DNA of 64,000 bases from Phyto melanocephala (Eukaryota > Arthropoda > Insecta > Diptera > Rhinophoridae), in the NCBI GenBank assembly GCA_941918925.1, contig OW799233.1:76883797-76947796 (forward strand), in the 5' to 3' direction. The position numbers were made by a program, and so were the translations under genes. Shown one piece after another: positions 31,851-43,079 of this stretch. The notes under the pieces are model-generated. The model made no database searches, was not told the DNA's origin, and saw nothing but the letters and a program-made list of their open reading frames with translations. Position 1 is the stretch's first letter; the number at the start of each line of letters is the position of its first letter.

Positions 31851-32012
31851 TTAGTTATAGTAGTTTAAGTTAATGTAGTTTTATTTGTATTAGTTTATTT
31901 CGCTGGTTGTTCGAACATGATATTAAGTTGTTATTATGTGTAGCATACTTTTAGACGCTTCTATTATTCCTGCATATTACTTAACGTCTTAATTTAAATG
32001 TACTTAACAGTC
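31830..32012 (+). repeat. Internal gypsy LTR fragment
   Basis: First third of the LTR (without the first 28 bp), running to 'cttaatttaaatgta', then replaced by gag coiled-coil sequence. It contains 'ttttatttgtattagtttat', the uninterrupted form of the site where the mariner at 35591 inserted. Confidence 0.85.
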
Positions 32013-32024
32013 TAAAATTATTAG

Positions 32025-33240
32025 CTGAAGTTAAAGTTGAAGTTCAAGAAACTTCTAGAGCTAATAATAAAAAACTATTAGCTGAAGTTAAAGTTGAAGT
32101 TCAAGAAACTCCTAGAGCTTACAATGAAAAATTATTAGCTGAAGTTAAAGAAGAAGTGCAAGAAACAGCTAGAGCTACGAACGAGAAACTTCAGGAAATT
32201 TCTGAAGCTGTGAACAGCAGAGTAGATGGCATTGAAAAGCAAGTTAATAAAATTGATAAAAAAATATCCGACCTTGAAGATTGCATAGTTACTCAACAAG
32301 TGACTTCAATAGCAAAGTACAACTACAAGTCAAAGATGTTGACGAAAAATTGCAGCTACAATCAAAAAATGTTGACGAAAAATTGCAGTTACAAGTAAAA
32401 ATGTTGACGAAAAATTTAAAAATTTGGAAATAAAAATTAATGATCTTCAATGTCATGAGGGACCAGTGCGAATAATACCAGAAATCTCGAGTAGAATAAA
32501 GGCCCCTACCTTTGACGGCAGTGCACCATTTAATGTTTTTAAATTTCAGTTTGAGACAGTTGCCAATAGAAATATGTGGAACAATGAAGAAAAGTCTTTA
32601 GAGTTGATTTTGGCATTAAAAGGCAACGCAGCGCAAGTCTTGGAAAGCATACCTATTGGCTGCAGAGAAAACTATGATGACATAATGGTTGCACTACAAC
32701 GTAAGTATGGCGGCGAGCACAAACGAGATATATACTGAATGGAATTACGAGGCAGAACACAGAAAGCTAACGAGTCATTACAAGATTTCGCAACGGAGAT
32801 CGAGCGTATAGTGCAGCTGACATATCCAGGTAAAAATCACCCATTTTTAGATCAGTTTAAAATTTAAAAGTTCGTTAATCGAATACGTGATTCAGAAATA
32901 AAGCACGCGGTGTTTGGCATACATAAATCAACGTTTGTAGAAACCGTACCATACGCGCTGACACAGCAGAACGCAAAATCGCTTTTTAAGCCGCAGATAT
33001 ATAAGGTGCGAAATCTTGAAATTTCTACAGAAATGGAAAGAGATGAAGTAAGCGATTTAAAGGCTCGTATACAGGCGTTAGAGGAAAAGCAAGGCAAAGC
33101 CAGAGCCAAATGCTATAATTGTGGCAAGAGTGGACATTTTCAACGAAATTGTAGAGCACCAAGAAGGCGGGCTAGATCGGTTTAGCCACCTGGAAACAGT
33201 AAACGGACAAACACGAAATCATCAAATGAGTCACCGTTAA
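32025..33240 (+). pseudogene. Gypsy gag copy C
   Basis: Starts within the coiled coil: about three 54-bp units encoding KLLAEVKVEVQETSRANN-type repeats (32025-32185), then a second, 33-bp repeat (ATGTTGACGAAAAATTGCAG-like, 32335-32415). The capsid-like part is open at 32424-32738 and ends in a TGA where copy A has Arg. It resumes at 32910-33185 and ends with an intact zinc knuckle CYNCGKSGHFQRNC. N-terminal SAP-like part missing. Confidence 0.8.
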
Positions 33241-33313
33241 ACTAAAACGAGCTAGCACTACGGGACAAGAGCTAGCTCCCATAACCGGGGGCCCCACAAT
33301 CTCCATATCAGTT

Positions 33314-33628
33314 ATGCAGCAGAGAAATAGCAACCTTACTGCTTGTGGGTATATCAATGGTCGAAGGCATATTTTTACTATAGACACAGGAGCGTCGCAG
33401 TCTATTATCAGGCCCGATTTAGTAAAGAAAACAATCGAACCGTTATGTGGCGTAAGTCTGCGAACAGCTACTGGGAACCCTGCTACTGTCTATGGTAAAA
33501 TAAAAGTAAAAGAAACTATTGCCAACATAACTGTCAATCATGTATTCATCGTTGCCGACATTGTGGACGAAGTAATCATCGGTGCAGATTTTATGATTAG
33601 TCATGGCATTAATCTGCACATAGGGTAG
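33314..33628 (+). CDS. Gypsy copy C aspartic protease
   Basis: Retropepsin with the canonical FTIDTGASQSIIRP active site and VIIGADFMISHGIN. It ends at a TAG at 33626-33628 where copy A continues with Gln, so the protease core is complete but cut off from the downstream polyprotein. A 6-bp insertion relative to copy A lies in the TATGNPATVYGK segment. Confidence 0.8.
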   Translation: MQQRNSNLTACGYINGRRHIFTIDTGASQSIIRPDLVKKTIEPLCGVSLRTATGNPATVYGKIKVKETIANITVNHVFIVADIVDEVIIGADFMISHGINLHIG

Positions 33629-33776
33629 AAGGTAATGATTTGTATGAATGTTGAAATACACCTAGATGTTGGTTATGAAAATAAGGTGCATGTAAGGAAA
33701 CTAGTTGCTACAGAATATGAGAAAATACTACCACAGTCAGAAAGTGTAGTATGGGCCCGTATAGAGGGACAACCGG

Positions 33777-34440
33777 TTGTGGGCGGTAGAACAAACCGAT
33801 ATAAAAAGTGATTTAATAACAGCAAAAGCCCTTGTCAAAACCAGCAATGACGGAAGAGTCCCTGTAAGAGTGCTTAACCTTTCCGCCTGTGAAAAAGTCG
33901 TCAAACCACAATTCGAATTAGGTCAATGTGCTAAAGCTACGGCAATAATTAATTGCGAAATGAAATCGGGTCCTGTCAATATGTCAAGCAGAGAGCAGGA
34001 GATGCTAGCAGAATACGTAGAGAAGTGGGTTAAAAAATTATCGCCGCCTGATAGGAATAAAGCACAATAACAAGCATTCCAGAAGATCAAGGAGTTGTTA
34101 TGCGTAGCACCAGTTTTAGCATATCCCATCGCTGGAGAGAAATTTGTATTGGATAGCGATGCGAGTGGCTACGGGATAGATAGTGTTCCTTTGCAGGTTG
34201 TTAATGGAACAGAAAAGTTGATAGTCTACTACAGTCGAACACTCTCGAAGCCTGAAAGAAATTATTGTGTAACACGTTATTACCACAAATACCTGTATGG
34301 ACAACACTTTGAACTAAGATCCGATCACTTTGCACGGCGGCAAGTCAGCGGCTCAAAGAAACGATCCCATACTGGCAAAAATTATGTCAGCAAAGGAGGA
34401 AGACAAACGGCCAACCCGTAACCAGATATCAGCGGAATGT
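33777..34440 (+). pseudogene. Gypsy copy C: linker fused to RNase H, RT deleted
   Basis: 33777-34070 is the linker (DRNKAQ end). At about 34068 it jumps straight to the RNase H region (QAFQKIKELL ... VLDSDASGYGIDS, YYSRTLSKPERNYCVTR, YGQHFELRSDH), so the whole RT, about 1.2 kb compared with a normal pol, is absent. A further small deletion removes residues between CVTR and YLYGQH. Confidence 0.8.
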
Positions 34441-34464
34441 CCACTAATGTAATCATACTGGGCG

Positions 34465-35496
34465 CTATGGAATAGTCCGCAGGTTATTAACGGATGCCTT
34501 TATCGCAAATGGCAAAGTACTGATGGTAAATCGACAACAAATCTGATTGTGGTGCCATCCTCTATAGTCAAAGAGGTATTGAAGGAGTTTCATAATGTTT
34601 CCAGCGGTGGTCATCTTGGTGTAACAAAAACCATAGAAAAGATAAAGCAACGTTTGTATTGGGTTGGATGCCAACAATCTGTAGCTGATTGGATAGCAAA
34701 TTGCGCACAATGTATCGCAGCCAAGGGACCAGTAAGAAGGAGTAGAGGAGCGCTGTAGGAGTGCAATTCAGGTGCTCCCTTTGAGCGAATAGCGATGGAT
34801 ATAGCAGGCCCTTTTCCTGTCAGTGAGGCTGGAAAAATCTGCGATATTCCAGGAAATGTGCGAACTATACGGTATCCGAAAAACGAGGACTACGCCACTG
34901 CATCCACAATCTGACGGCATGGTCGAGAGATTTAACCGCACGTTGGAGGAACACTTGAGAAAAGTGTTCAGTGCACACCAAAGAGACTGGGATGAGCACA
35001 TAGCAAAATTTCTGTTGGCATACAGGTCAGCCGTTCATGACTCTATCTCCCGAACACCTGCCAAGATTATTTTTTTAACCGTGCTGAAACTGCCAGGTGA
35101 TCTAGAATTTGGTATTAATCCCTCGACAATAAATGAGCACGAAGAAGATAATTCAGGGGGAAAAAAAATATAGACGAAATTCATGAATTCGTTCGTGGCC
35201 GAATAAAAATGACCAGCGACAAGATGAAGGCCAGATATGACAGAGCAGCAAATTCTGAAGGCTTTAATGAGGGTCAACAAGTTCTACTATATAACCCACA
35301 ACGGAAAAAATGATTGTCTCCTAAACTGCAAACTCATTGGGATGGGCCGTATAAGCTGATAAAAAGAATAAATGATGTTGTGTATAGAATACAGAAGTAC
35401 AATAGCCCAAGATCAAAGATGAAAGTGGTTCATCTCGATCACCTCGCTAAGTACCGAAAAAGTGAATGTGTGCCTATTCGGGACGAACAGGCTTAA
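34465..35496 (+). pseudogene. Gypsy copy C integrase with core deletion
   Basis: Zinc-binding HHCC domain at 34549-34758 (EFHNVSSGGHLG, CAQC). First catalytic Asp in MDIAGPFPVSEAG (34795-34830), then a deletion that removes the segment with the second Asp and resumes at SAIFQEMCELYGIRKTRTT. The Glu is present in SDGMVERFNRTLEEHL. After a frameshift near 35165 and a stop near 35311, the C-terminal GPY/F-type module reads WDGPYKLIKRINDVVYRI (35340-35395). Integrase inserts element DNA; without the second Asp this one is inactive. Confidence 0.85.
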
Positions 35497-35504
35497 GCGG
35501 GCAG
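35494..35504 (+). promoter_or_regulatory. Gypsy polypurine tract
   Basis: 'aagcgggcag' immediately before the 3' LTR start TGTTAC; purine-rich except for the C residues. Confidence 0.55.
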
Positions 35505-35590
35505 TGTTACAGATTAATTTTTAAACAGCTTAATTTACATTATAATCTATTTTAGTTGTAGTAGTTTAAGTTAATGTAGTTTTATTTGTA

Positions 35591-36882
35591 CAGGGTGGAC
35601 CAAAAGTCGCGCCTGCGTGTAAAAATTGAATAACTTTTTTGTTTATTATTATTTTTTATTAAATTTTTTTTTTAATTATAATATTATCTTTGTATGACCT
35701 AAATTTTAATTATGAAAAATAATGTCAGAGAGATGACCACCATTTTCATCGATGCACAATTGGGCTCTTAAACAGGCGTTTTGCATAACTGCACGCAAGG
35801 TTTCAGGCTCTATTGCCCTGATCTCAGCTTCAATGTTGTTCTTTAGCTGCTCTATAGTTTGAGGCTTGTTTACATACACTCGTTCTTTGAGATAACCCCA
35901 TAGAAAATAATCAGGGGCAGTTAAATCCGGTGAACGTGCTGGCCAATTAAATTCTGAATTTTTCGAGATAATTCGGTCGTCAAAAATTTCATTTAAAAGC
36001 GTCATTGTGGCACGGGCCGTGTGTGCTGTTGCTCCATTCTGCTGAAACCACTTGTTGGCTGCCTCAGGGCGTACAAAATTATTAAGCATTGCGCGATATC
36101 TGTCCCCATTCACCGTTACTGTATTACCAGCTTCATCCTCGAAGAAGTAGGGCCCTATAACTCTTTCTGATGTCACTCCACACCATACTGTACACTTGAG
36201 GGGGTGTAATTGGCGCTGGTGAACAACTCTGGGATTTGTAGTACCCCAAAATCGCATATTTTGTTTATTTACGTATCCATTTAGATGAAAATGTGCTTCA
36301 TCACTCATTATTAAATTGTTAAGAAACTCTCTATTTTCTGCGCACAACGCCACGAAGCGTGTTGCCTAAATTAGTCTTTGATGGTAGTCAACTGGTAAAA
36401 GATGTTGGGTCAATTGGACCTTGTATGGATGCATGTTTAAATGACGTAAAATACGTTGAAGTGATGTTCTAGAGATGTCCAGTTGTCTCGAACGTCTTCG
36501 TGTTGAAGTTCCTGAATATTCTGCAACACTGACCCGTACACGATCAATGTTCACTTGATTCTGTATTATTCTTGATCTTCCTGATCGTGGCAAATCTGAG
36601 ACTGCACCTTGTTGTCAGAACCGTGCAATTAAACGATTAATTGTGGTTTGGTTAGGTGCATTTCTGGTGTTGAAATAATTTCGATATGCTCGTTGCGTCA
36701 GTAAAATTGAGCGCCCATTGGAAAAGTAAAATTCTAACACTTTCGTTCGTTGCTCAGTCGTTAAATTTTGCATGGTGGTGTAACACGAATCGATGAATCA
36801 AATCTGAAAAAAAATAGAAAATATTAATAAACAAAAAAGTTATTCAATTTTTACACGCAGGCGTGACTTTTGGTCCACCCTG
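35591..36882 (-). mobile_element. DD41D mariner-like element, complete, in the gypsy LTR
   Basis: 1292 bp, TA duplicated at 35589-35590 and 36883-36884. The TIRs CAGGGTGGACCAAAAGTC... extend about 55 bp with one mismatch (CGCG versus CACG). The empty site is present at about 31880 in the internal LTR fragment. Confidence 0.95.
35706..36773 (-). pseudogene. DD41D mariner transposase, two stops and a mutated catalytic Asp
   Basis: One continuous 355-codon frame from the ATG at 36773-36771. N-terminal HTH (TEQRTKVLEFYFSNGRS), second HTH (LDISRTSLQRILRHLNM), catalytic core with the first Asp in MSDEAHFHLNGYVNKQN and the third in SPDLTAPDYFLWG. The second catalytic Asp is Asn (WFQQNGATAHTA; GAT to AAT). 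The spacing from that position to the last Asp is 41 residues, hence DD41D. In-frame stops: TGA at 36617-36615 and TAG at 36368-36366. Length is normal for mariner. No frameshift, so decay is by point mutation only. Confidence 0.92.
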
Positions 36883-37323
36883 TATTAGTTTATTTCGCTG
36901 GTTGTTCGAACATGATATTAAGTTGTTATTATGTGTAGCAACTTTTAGGCACTTCTATTATTCCTGCATATTACTTAACGTCTTAATTTAAATGTAACGG
37001 TTTTCGAATGTACTAGAATGTACATACGAGAACTTTGTCGAATATTACCGAACACCACTATGTTATAATAAATAGCCGAACAACACAGCTAACATGATCA
37101 GTCTAACAATAGAGCTTGTAAAGCGCATATCAAAGTGAGTTTGATAATAAAAGTGTATAACGATAAGCGTAATAAGTAAAGTGCTGTAAAAACAATATCT
37201 GAGTGTATTTAAATAAAGTGCTCTTAATTTTATAACTAATTTCAAGTGCTTTTAATTGCAATAAAAGAACTCAAAGTTTTTAAAGGATATATTCCAACGT
37301 TTATAAAAGGCATAAACGTAACA

Positions 37324-37632
37324 ATATGTTAACTATACCGAAAAATTCACTGTGCGGTTTAAATTTTCGTACATTTTGATCTGTATCAACTTTTCTAATA
37401 CATAAGTTTAAGCAATTTTTAGAGAAAAATAATGTTTTTACTCAGGAAATATATATTCACAGTTTCATGACTCTACATTAATGCGTTTCAATATCAAACA
37501 AATCTTGTGTAAAAGAAATATTCTGGCAAAATTTGAGCCCCCTAGCTTTTTCGGTCCGATATTTCGATTTTTTACAAGCGGAGAGACAAAATGAATATAC
37601 CCCACCATTTTTTGGTGGCTAGTATAAAAAAC
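37324..37632. mobile_element. DINE-like element, right part
   Basis: Continues 28990-29432 after the gypsy composite: 'actataccgaaaaattcact', 'caaaatttgagccccctag', ending 'ccattttttggtggctag' + 'tataaaaa' as at the other DINE-like ends. Confidence 0.8.
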
Positions 37633-37978
37633 AGCTGTTCAAATGAGAGTACCTGATGAATAAAAATACCTTGCATGCACCAAAACCAATGTCAAAAATA
37701 TACCAATATTAATTGTGTTCTTGTGAGGCAATGAAACCGAAAAATTCGCGCCAATAATTAGTGTTTTTAATTGTTTTTTACAATATTATTTAATTTTAAT
37801 ATGAAGTAAAATTATTAACTGCTCCCCCGATTAGCCAGCACACACGCCCAAGCCAAAAAAGGTAAAAGCCAAGTTTACTTCCTTTTACTTAAAATGTGAA
37901 AACATCCAATTTTAGTTATTACCTTTTAATTATATTTTTCCTAATAATATTTATCAAAATACACGTTTATATTTCTTC
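37633..37978. other. Unassigned spacer
   Basis: No gene or known repeat seen. Confidence 0.4.
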
Positions 37979-38706
37979 TTTATACCCTTCACCTGTGGTG
38001 CACAAGGGTATATATAGCTTTGTCATACCGTTTGTAATTTCTACAATTTTCATTTCCGACCCCATAAAGTATATATTTTCTGAAAGCTTATGAATAGAGG
38101 AGTCGATTAAGCCCTGACCGTCTGTCCGTGTGTTGGTTGAAATCAACTTTTAGAAGCAACTATATGTTCCTCAGATCTGTATATGGTATCAATCTCTTGG
38201 AAATATCCAGGAATGAATCGCTATTGAAATTCAGCACAATCGCCCCATAACTTTCTGAGATATGAGCAAAAAAACACGACCACCTCGTTTTTTTACACAA
38301 TTACAACAACAACAAACATACAAAAATACATGTAAAAAACATACCAAAAAAAAAAAAATACAAAAAAAATATATTAAAAATAAAAAAAAAATAATAAAAC
38401 AAACTAAAAAAAAATTTTTTAAAAAATATTAAAAAAAAAATTTAAAAAAAATTTTTTAAAAATATAAAAAAATATAAAAAAAATAATAAAATATAAATAA
38501 TATATTAAATAAAATTAATATGTAATGTTTTTTGAGAATGAGAAACAAACGGACAGGCACACGGACATAGCTAGATCGTCATAAAATGAAACCCCGATTC
38601 AGAATATATATACTTTATGGGGTCTTAAATGGATATTTCGATGTATTACAAACGTAATGATAAAATTAATATACCTCCACTATATTTTTGGTGGTGGGTA
38701 TAAAAC
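37979..38706. mobile_element. DINE-like element, TATACCCTTCACC subtype
   Basis: Begins TTTATACCCTTCACCTG, with 'ccgaccccataaagtatata' and 'gaccgtctgtccgtgtg' (38052-38132), and ends '...ttggtggtgggtataaaac'. The middle (38152-38520) ends in a long A-rich run and is duplicated at 50531-50877 plus 53754-53775. The site 38499/38500 is the empty counterpart of the ACTAGC insertion at 50878. Confidence 0.7.
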
Positions 38707-39784
38707 AGAGAGTTAAAAATTATCTTTTCTCTGCAGACGTCTGATTAAATCCACCCTGAATATGTAGGATGTCATTTATTTCGAACTAATACTCTCAGAA
38801 AGGTGATTTTGTGTCATCGTAGCAGTTTTTAGTAGTATTTACAACATGGAGAAAAAGCATTTATTTCTTTTTAATTAAAAATATATTACGTCAAAAGTAA
38901 GTAAAATTATATTTTTATAATTTCTTGAATAAGTGCCAAAATTTTATTGAGCGTGCCATGGTGCCATTAAACAACTAATAGTGCCAAAAATGGCACGATT
39001 GTGCCACTTTTACCAACAGTGGTATATGTTGTAATTTCAGGAAGTTATTGCATCATTCGATGTGTATTTGTATACACTAACAGAAAATTTCTCAAAACTT
39101 CAACATCCAACAACTTTGGATGGCAATGCAGTTTTATAAAGTTTAGTTTAGACGATATGTTTAATCAGCATATTTGTGCTTGAAGATATGTTGCAAGTGC
39201 CAACATATCGTGTAAATGCAAATATTTTTTGTAATACGTATGTTTCCTTATATTTGCTAACAATTAACAATGCCAACATACATACATATGTGTGCTAACG
39301 ATTTCGACATATCGTGTAAGCACCATGTTATTATGGCAGCGATAGGCAAACAGTGTATCCATTTCATCATTTTTAGTACTAGAATTAGTACTTTTTTTTA
39401 TATTAGCACTACAGTTTTAGAAAAAAGTACTAATGTATTACTTTACAAATATTTTTTAATTGTTCTATTTTTTTTTTAATAAATTACAAGAAAACATTTT
39501 TTCAGTGTAAGATACAAACCTAAACAAGAGGGTTGAGCGTCAATCATTGAAGTTTTACATGTGTTTTGCTTTTGATACAAAAACAATGTACATTAGGGTG
39601 TCCGTTATTTCTCAAAGTAGATTTTTTTGGGGCTTGATATAAAAATTACTTTCAGAAATTTTAACGCCCCTGGGACCAGGCTTTCTTGTGCCGACTTACG
39701 TCTGAATTTTTATTCAATTCATTCATTATGAAAAATCACGTGCAATAAAAAGTACAATTTTAATAGTGCTTAAATTTCATAATT
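38707..39784. other. Unassigned AT-rich sequence
   Basis: Contains short words around 'gtgccaa' and 'acatatcgtgtaa' that repeat locally (38935-39010, 39180-39330), and 'ttagggtgtccgttatttct' at 39595 that resembles a transposon end without a visible partner. No gene called. Confidence 0.35.
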
Positions 39785-41990
39785 TTAATTTAACGTAATT
39801 TTCGTACAGTCAGGGTAAAGTTTTCGATGTTCAGGAACACATTGCATTACATATGTTATCTGGGTTTCATCCTTTGTTATCAGGCCATGAGAGTCTTGCA
39901 CTAACTTCACCGCTCTTTCAGTAGTATCATTTACAACCTTTAAATTCGTAAGTAAATTCCTTCCATATGTATATGACTCCTCATTTTCCAATTTCTCAGG
40001 GTCTTCTTTTAAAAAAGAGGAATCTATATTAAAGCGTGAAAAAATGCAAGTGACAATGCAACTAAAAAAGTATAGTAGTAAGGTCAGTCTTTGCAAAAAG
40101 TATTTATAAAATATCATATAATACTTAACTTGTTAATGTCTTTATATCTTTATAATCGATCATCAGCTTTTTTTGCGCTAAGTTTTGCCTTAGTTTTTAA
40201 TCCCTTCACCATATTTGCTCTTGTAGTTGAATCTAATCTAATCAAAAAACGCTAAAGCCGAAGTTTTTTCAACAAGTTACCATAAGTGGTTACAAAATTT
40301 TTTATAGCTGCTTCTGACGTAACTAGATCGATGTCTTCGTACAATATTAGACTTTGTAAAAAGTTTAAATCATTGACGCAACCTTCGGAGGCATAAGGGC
40401 AATTGAACCATTCTTTAACATAAAATTTTATTATAAAAATGCAAATATCAACAGTTTTTAAAATTTTTAAACATTGGCACATCTGGACTTGTTGTTAATT
40501 GGGGCAACTTTTTTCAAACACTGCCTTTAAAATTAGTTCGTAAATATAATGGCCACAAGGAAGGTAAATCAGGTCCATTCCAAGTTTTTTTTTCAAAAGC
40601 ACACATGCTCCATTCAATCGACCAGTGTTTGAAGCTGTAGTATCAAAACACAATGCATTAACTTTGGCTTTGAACTCCCACTTCTCCAATGCATTGAAAA
40701 AAGCTTTTGCTTGCGCATCCCCAGATGCATTATTAAGTTTTGGAATATCAAGAATCTGCTCCATGTAGGGTTGCCATCCGTCCTCTTTTCCCCGGACACC
40801 GTCCTCTTTTTTAGGGCATCCGAAGCAGTCCTACTTATATTGGCTCAAATTGGAAGTGTTGAAAAATATATGTAAAATGTTTAAAAGTGTACATTCCCGA
40901 TAATGAATTTTTGTTGTTTTTTTTTGGTATTTTTGTTTTTATTTTCAACCATTAAATCAGAATGATACATATGTTCAGTTTGTATATTTGTAAATAAAGT
41001 TTTTTCGTAAAAACAATTTTCGTATTTTGAATGGCGTCGTAAATTTTATCAAATTTAATTTTTTTTAAATGTGTCCTCTTTTTTGGGCAAATGTCCTACA
41101 TTTTTTATGCTGGAGTCCTCTTTTTTTAAATTGAAATGGCAACCCTAGCTCCATGTCGGTTCTAGTAACAATTATTGGAAGGCGTTCAACAGTTTCTTCA
41201 TTAACACTTTAAATCACAAAAATATATAGATTTGTAAATATAAAATTAATAATTACACTTAATGCCGGAAATAGCTTTCCATCCCAATAAACAACAAGAA
41301 GTGGTTGCACTGAATCTTTAAACTCTTTAAATCTTAGTTTTTTACGTCGTTGATGGATTGATGTCTTGGTAATTATCAAATTATCCAAGTTGTTGGCCAA
41401 AGCTTCTGCGGCCGCTTGAATATAAAAACACAATTTCGGGCGCTTACATGACAACGATCTAGGACTGCGACTAATTTTGGTGTAATAAAATCTTAATTAC
41501 TGCCGATTGCTGATTTCTTCCTCTTCTGTATCTGATCCGTCTTAATACAAATTCTCGCTACCATTTTTAGGAACTTTAGTGGCAAGATGATACTGCTCAC
41601 GGCTGAGATCTTCTTGTTTTCGCTTCTTTCTCAATAGATTCTCAATAGATGTAGTCAACCCCACCCATATAACATACTCGACCTGGTTGTCTTTATGAAA
41701 TAAGAAACCGCTTGTCCTCTTCTATTTTCAGCATTGACAAAGCATCAGCATGATAAACATCAAAAAGATTGTCCAAATTATTTTCAAAAGCATTTTCTCT
41801 TTCACGAAAAACAATTCCAACCTTTTTCTTATTCTTTTGCAGATAACGCCATTCATCATATATTTTCAAAAGTTTTGATATGCAATGTTGATTTTGTTTG
41901 GTTGGTATTCGGGCTTTTTCCCATCACTAAATTTGCACTTTCACGAGTATTTAAGTTTTCTATTCTGATATTGTAAAAAAACTGATAGTA
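39785..41990 (-). pseudogene. Decayed hAT-like transposase-type gene
   Basis: Minus-strand blocks read in order: an acidic/basic N-terminal part (about 41500-41720), CYIQAAAEALANNLDNL-like (41209-41454), ERLPIIVTRTDMEQILDIPK (41190 across the MITE to 40740), then VNALCFDTTASNTGRLNGAC (about 40620-40680) and DLIYLPCGHYIYELIL. The Asp in CFDTTASN and the C..H after it resemble the second catalytic Asp and CxxH motif of hAT transposases. Then VVNDTTERAVKLVQDSHG near 39900. Frameshift near 40485, stops near 40250 and 41215, possibly a small intron near 41215-41270. Function in the fly, if any, is lost. Family placement is inference. Confidence 0.55.
40766..41147. mobile_element. 382-bp hAT MITE with 8-bp TSD
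   Basis: TIRs TAGGGTTGCCAT at both ends, perfect 8-bp TSD GCTCCATG at 40758-40765 and 41148-41155. Removing it restores the frame TDMEQILDI of the surrounding gene. The interior repeats 'gtcctctttt' several times in both orientations. Confidence 0.93.
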
Positions 41991-42336
41991 CTTGCCTATT
42001 GGATGGTAATTTTGAACCTTTTATATTAAAATCAATACCAATAATAAAGTAAATACTGTTTTTATTTTTTAATGACAATGCCATGTTGTTCATAAACACT
42101 CTTCCTCAACATTAGTACCGAGACTAAAATCATTGTTTGCTTATATAGCACAATATTTTTGTAACGGTAAATTGCAAGCAGTAGTAAAAAAGTGAAACAA
42201 AAACAACATTACGGGACATTTTTCATGATCATTTAATGTATGTATGTATCAAGTCAGACAATTTCTGTTGAAAAAAATTTGTGGCACATAATATTGAAAA
42301 AATAGTAAATTATAAAAAGCTTAAAATTTTATTTAT
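41991..42336. other. Unassigned AT-rich sequence
   Basis: No feature recognised. Confidence 0.4.
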
Positions 42337-42340
42337 TTAA

Positions 42341-42632
42341 AGGCTATAATACACGGCATGTTTTTTACATCTGACTTTAAAATTTGTGAGACATATGTAA
42401 ATCTATATGTCTGTCAAAATTGTACTTTTATGCTGACTGCTTTGCAGCAGCAGAGATTTCTGCCAACGACTGATGTCACATGTTTTGACAGAAGAAAATA
42501 AAGCGCACTCTAATAAAAATTTTGTCAGATGTCTCAACACATGTTTTTTTACAGAAGTAATGTTTTAAAGGTAACACACGACATGGAGAATTTGATAAGT
42601 CAGATGTAAAAAACATGCCGCGTATTAGCTCC
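42341..42632. mobile_element. MITE-2 with TIRs and TTAA flanks (292 bp)
   Basis: TTAA at 42337-42340 and 42633-42636. The ends share TAATACRCGGCATGTTTTTT and ACATCTGACTT in inverted orientation (about 35 bp). The interior repeats GTCAGATGT/ACATCTGAC and TTTTGACAGA in both orientations. No coding capacity. Confidence 0.85.
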
Positions 42633-42636
42633 TTAA

Positions 42637-43079
42637 GCAATGTTTCTGTTTTCAAATAGAAAAATATTTTAAAGGCTGTTAAGTTAGTGAAAGGCTTTCC
42701 TGGCCCAAAAAAGGATGAAATTCAGATAACTTAATGTAACTCAATGTGTTCACGAGCATCAAAAGCTTTACCGTAATCATGCGCGGATCCAGGGGGCAGA
42801 AAATTTCCCCTCCTCTAAAAAACATTTTTTTTCTTTGATTTACAAAAAAATATATATAAATTTTTATCGACTAACCCACATCCCAATTCCCCCAAAAGCT
42901 TGAGCTGAATCCGCGCCTGACCCTAATTGTATAAAAATTAAGTTAAAAAAAATTATCAAATTTTTATACTTTTAAAATTGCGTGGTCACAGGGGCGTGAA
43001 ATTTCTAGAGAATCGTTTTTGCATTTAGCCTCAGCTTTTTGAGGGGTGAGATCTGAACATTTACTAAAAAAAATTGCCC
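42637..43079. other. Unassigned sequence
   Basis: No gene recognised. Confidence 0.35.

Larger units (their letters stand above)
29433..37323 (+). mobile_element. Composite Ty3/gypsy insertion, 7.9 kb, TSD ATAT
   Basis: Starts with TGTTACAGATTAATTTT (LTR start) and ends with AAACGTAACA (LTR end). ATAT flanks both sides (29429-29432, 37324-37327), and the interrupted DINE-like element resumes in register. Inside: 28 bp of 5' LTR, an ACTAGC minisatellite element, defective pol copy B, an internal LTR fragment, gag-pol copy C, and a 3' LTR carrying a DD41D mariner. Confidence 0.85.
35505..37323 (+). repeat. Gypsy 3' LTR (about 525 bp) split by a mariner
   Basis: TGTTACAG ... CGTAACA, a TG...CA LTR. 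It contains a TATA-like 'aataaatagccgaac' near 37066 and 'gcaataaaaga' near 37257. Without the mariner and one TA it is about 525 bp. It continues in register on both sides of 35591-36882. Confidence 0.9.
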
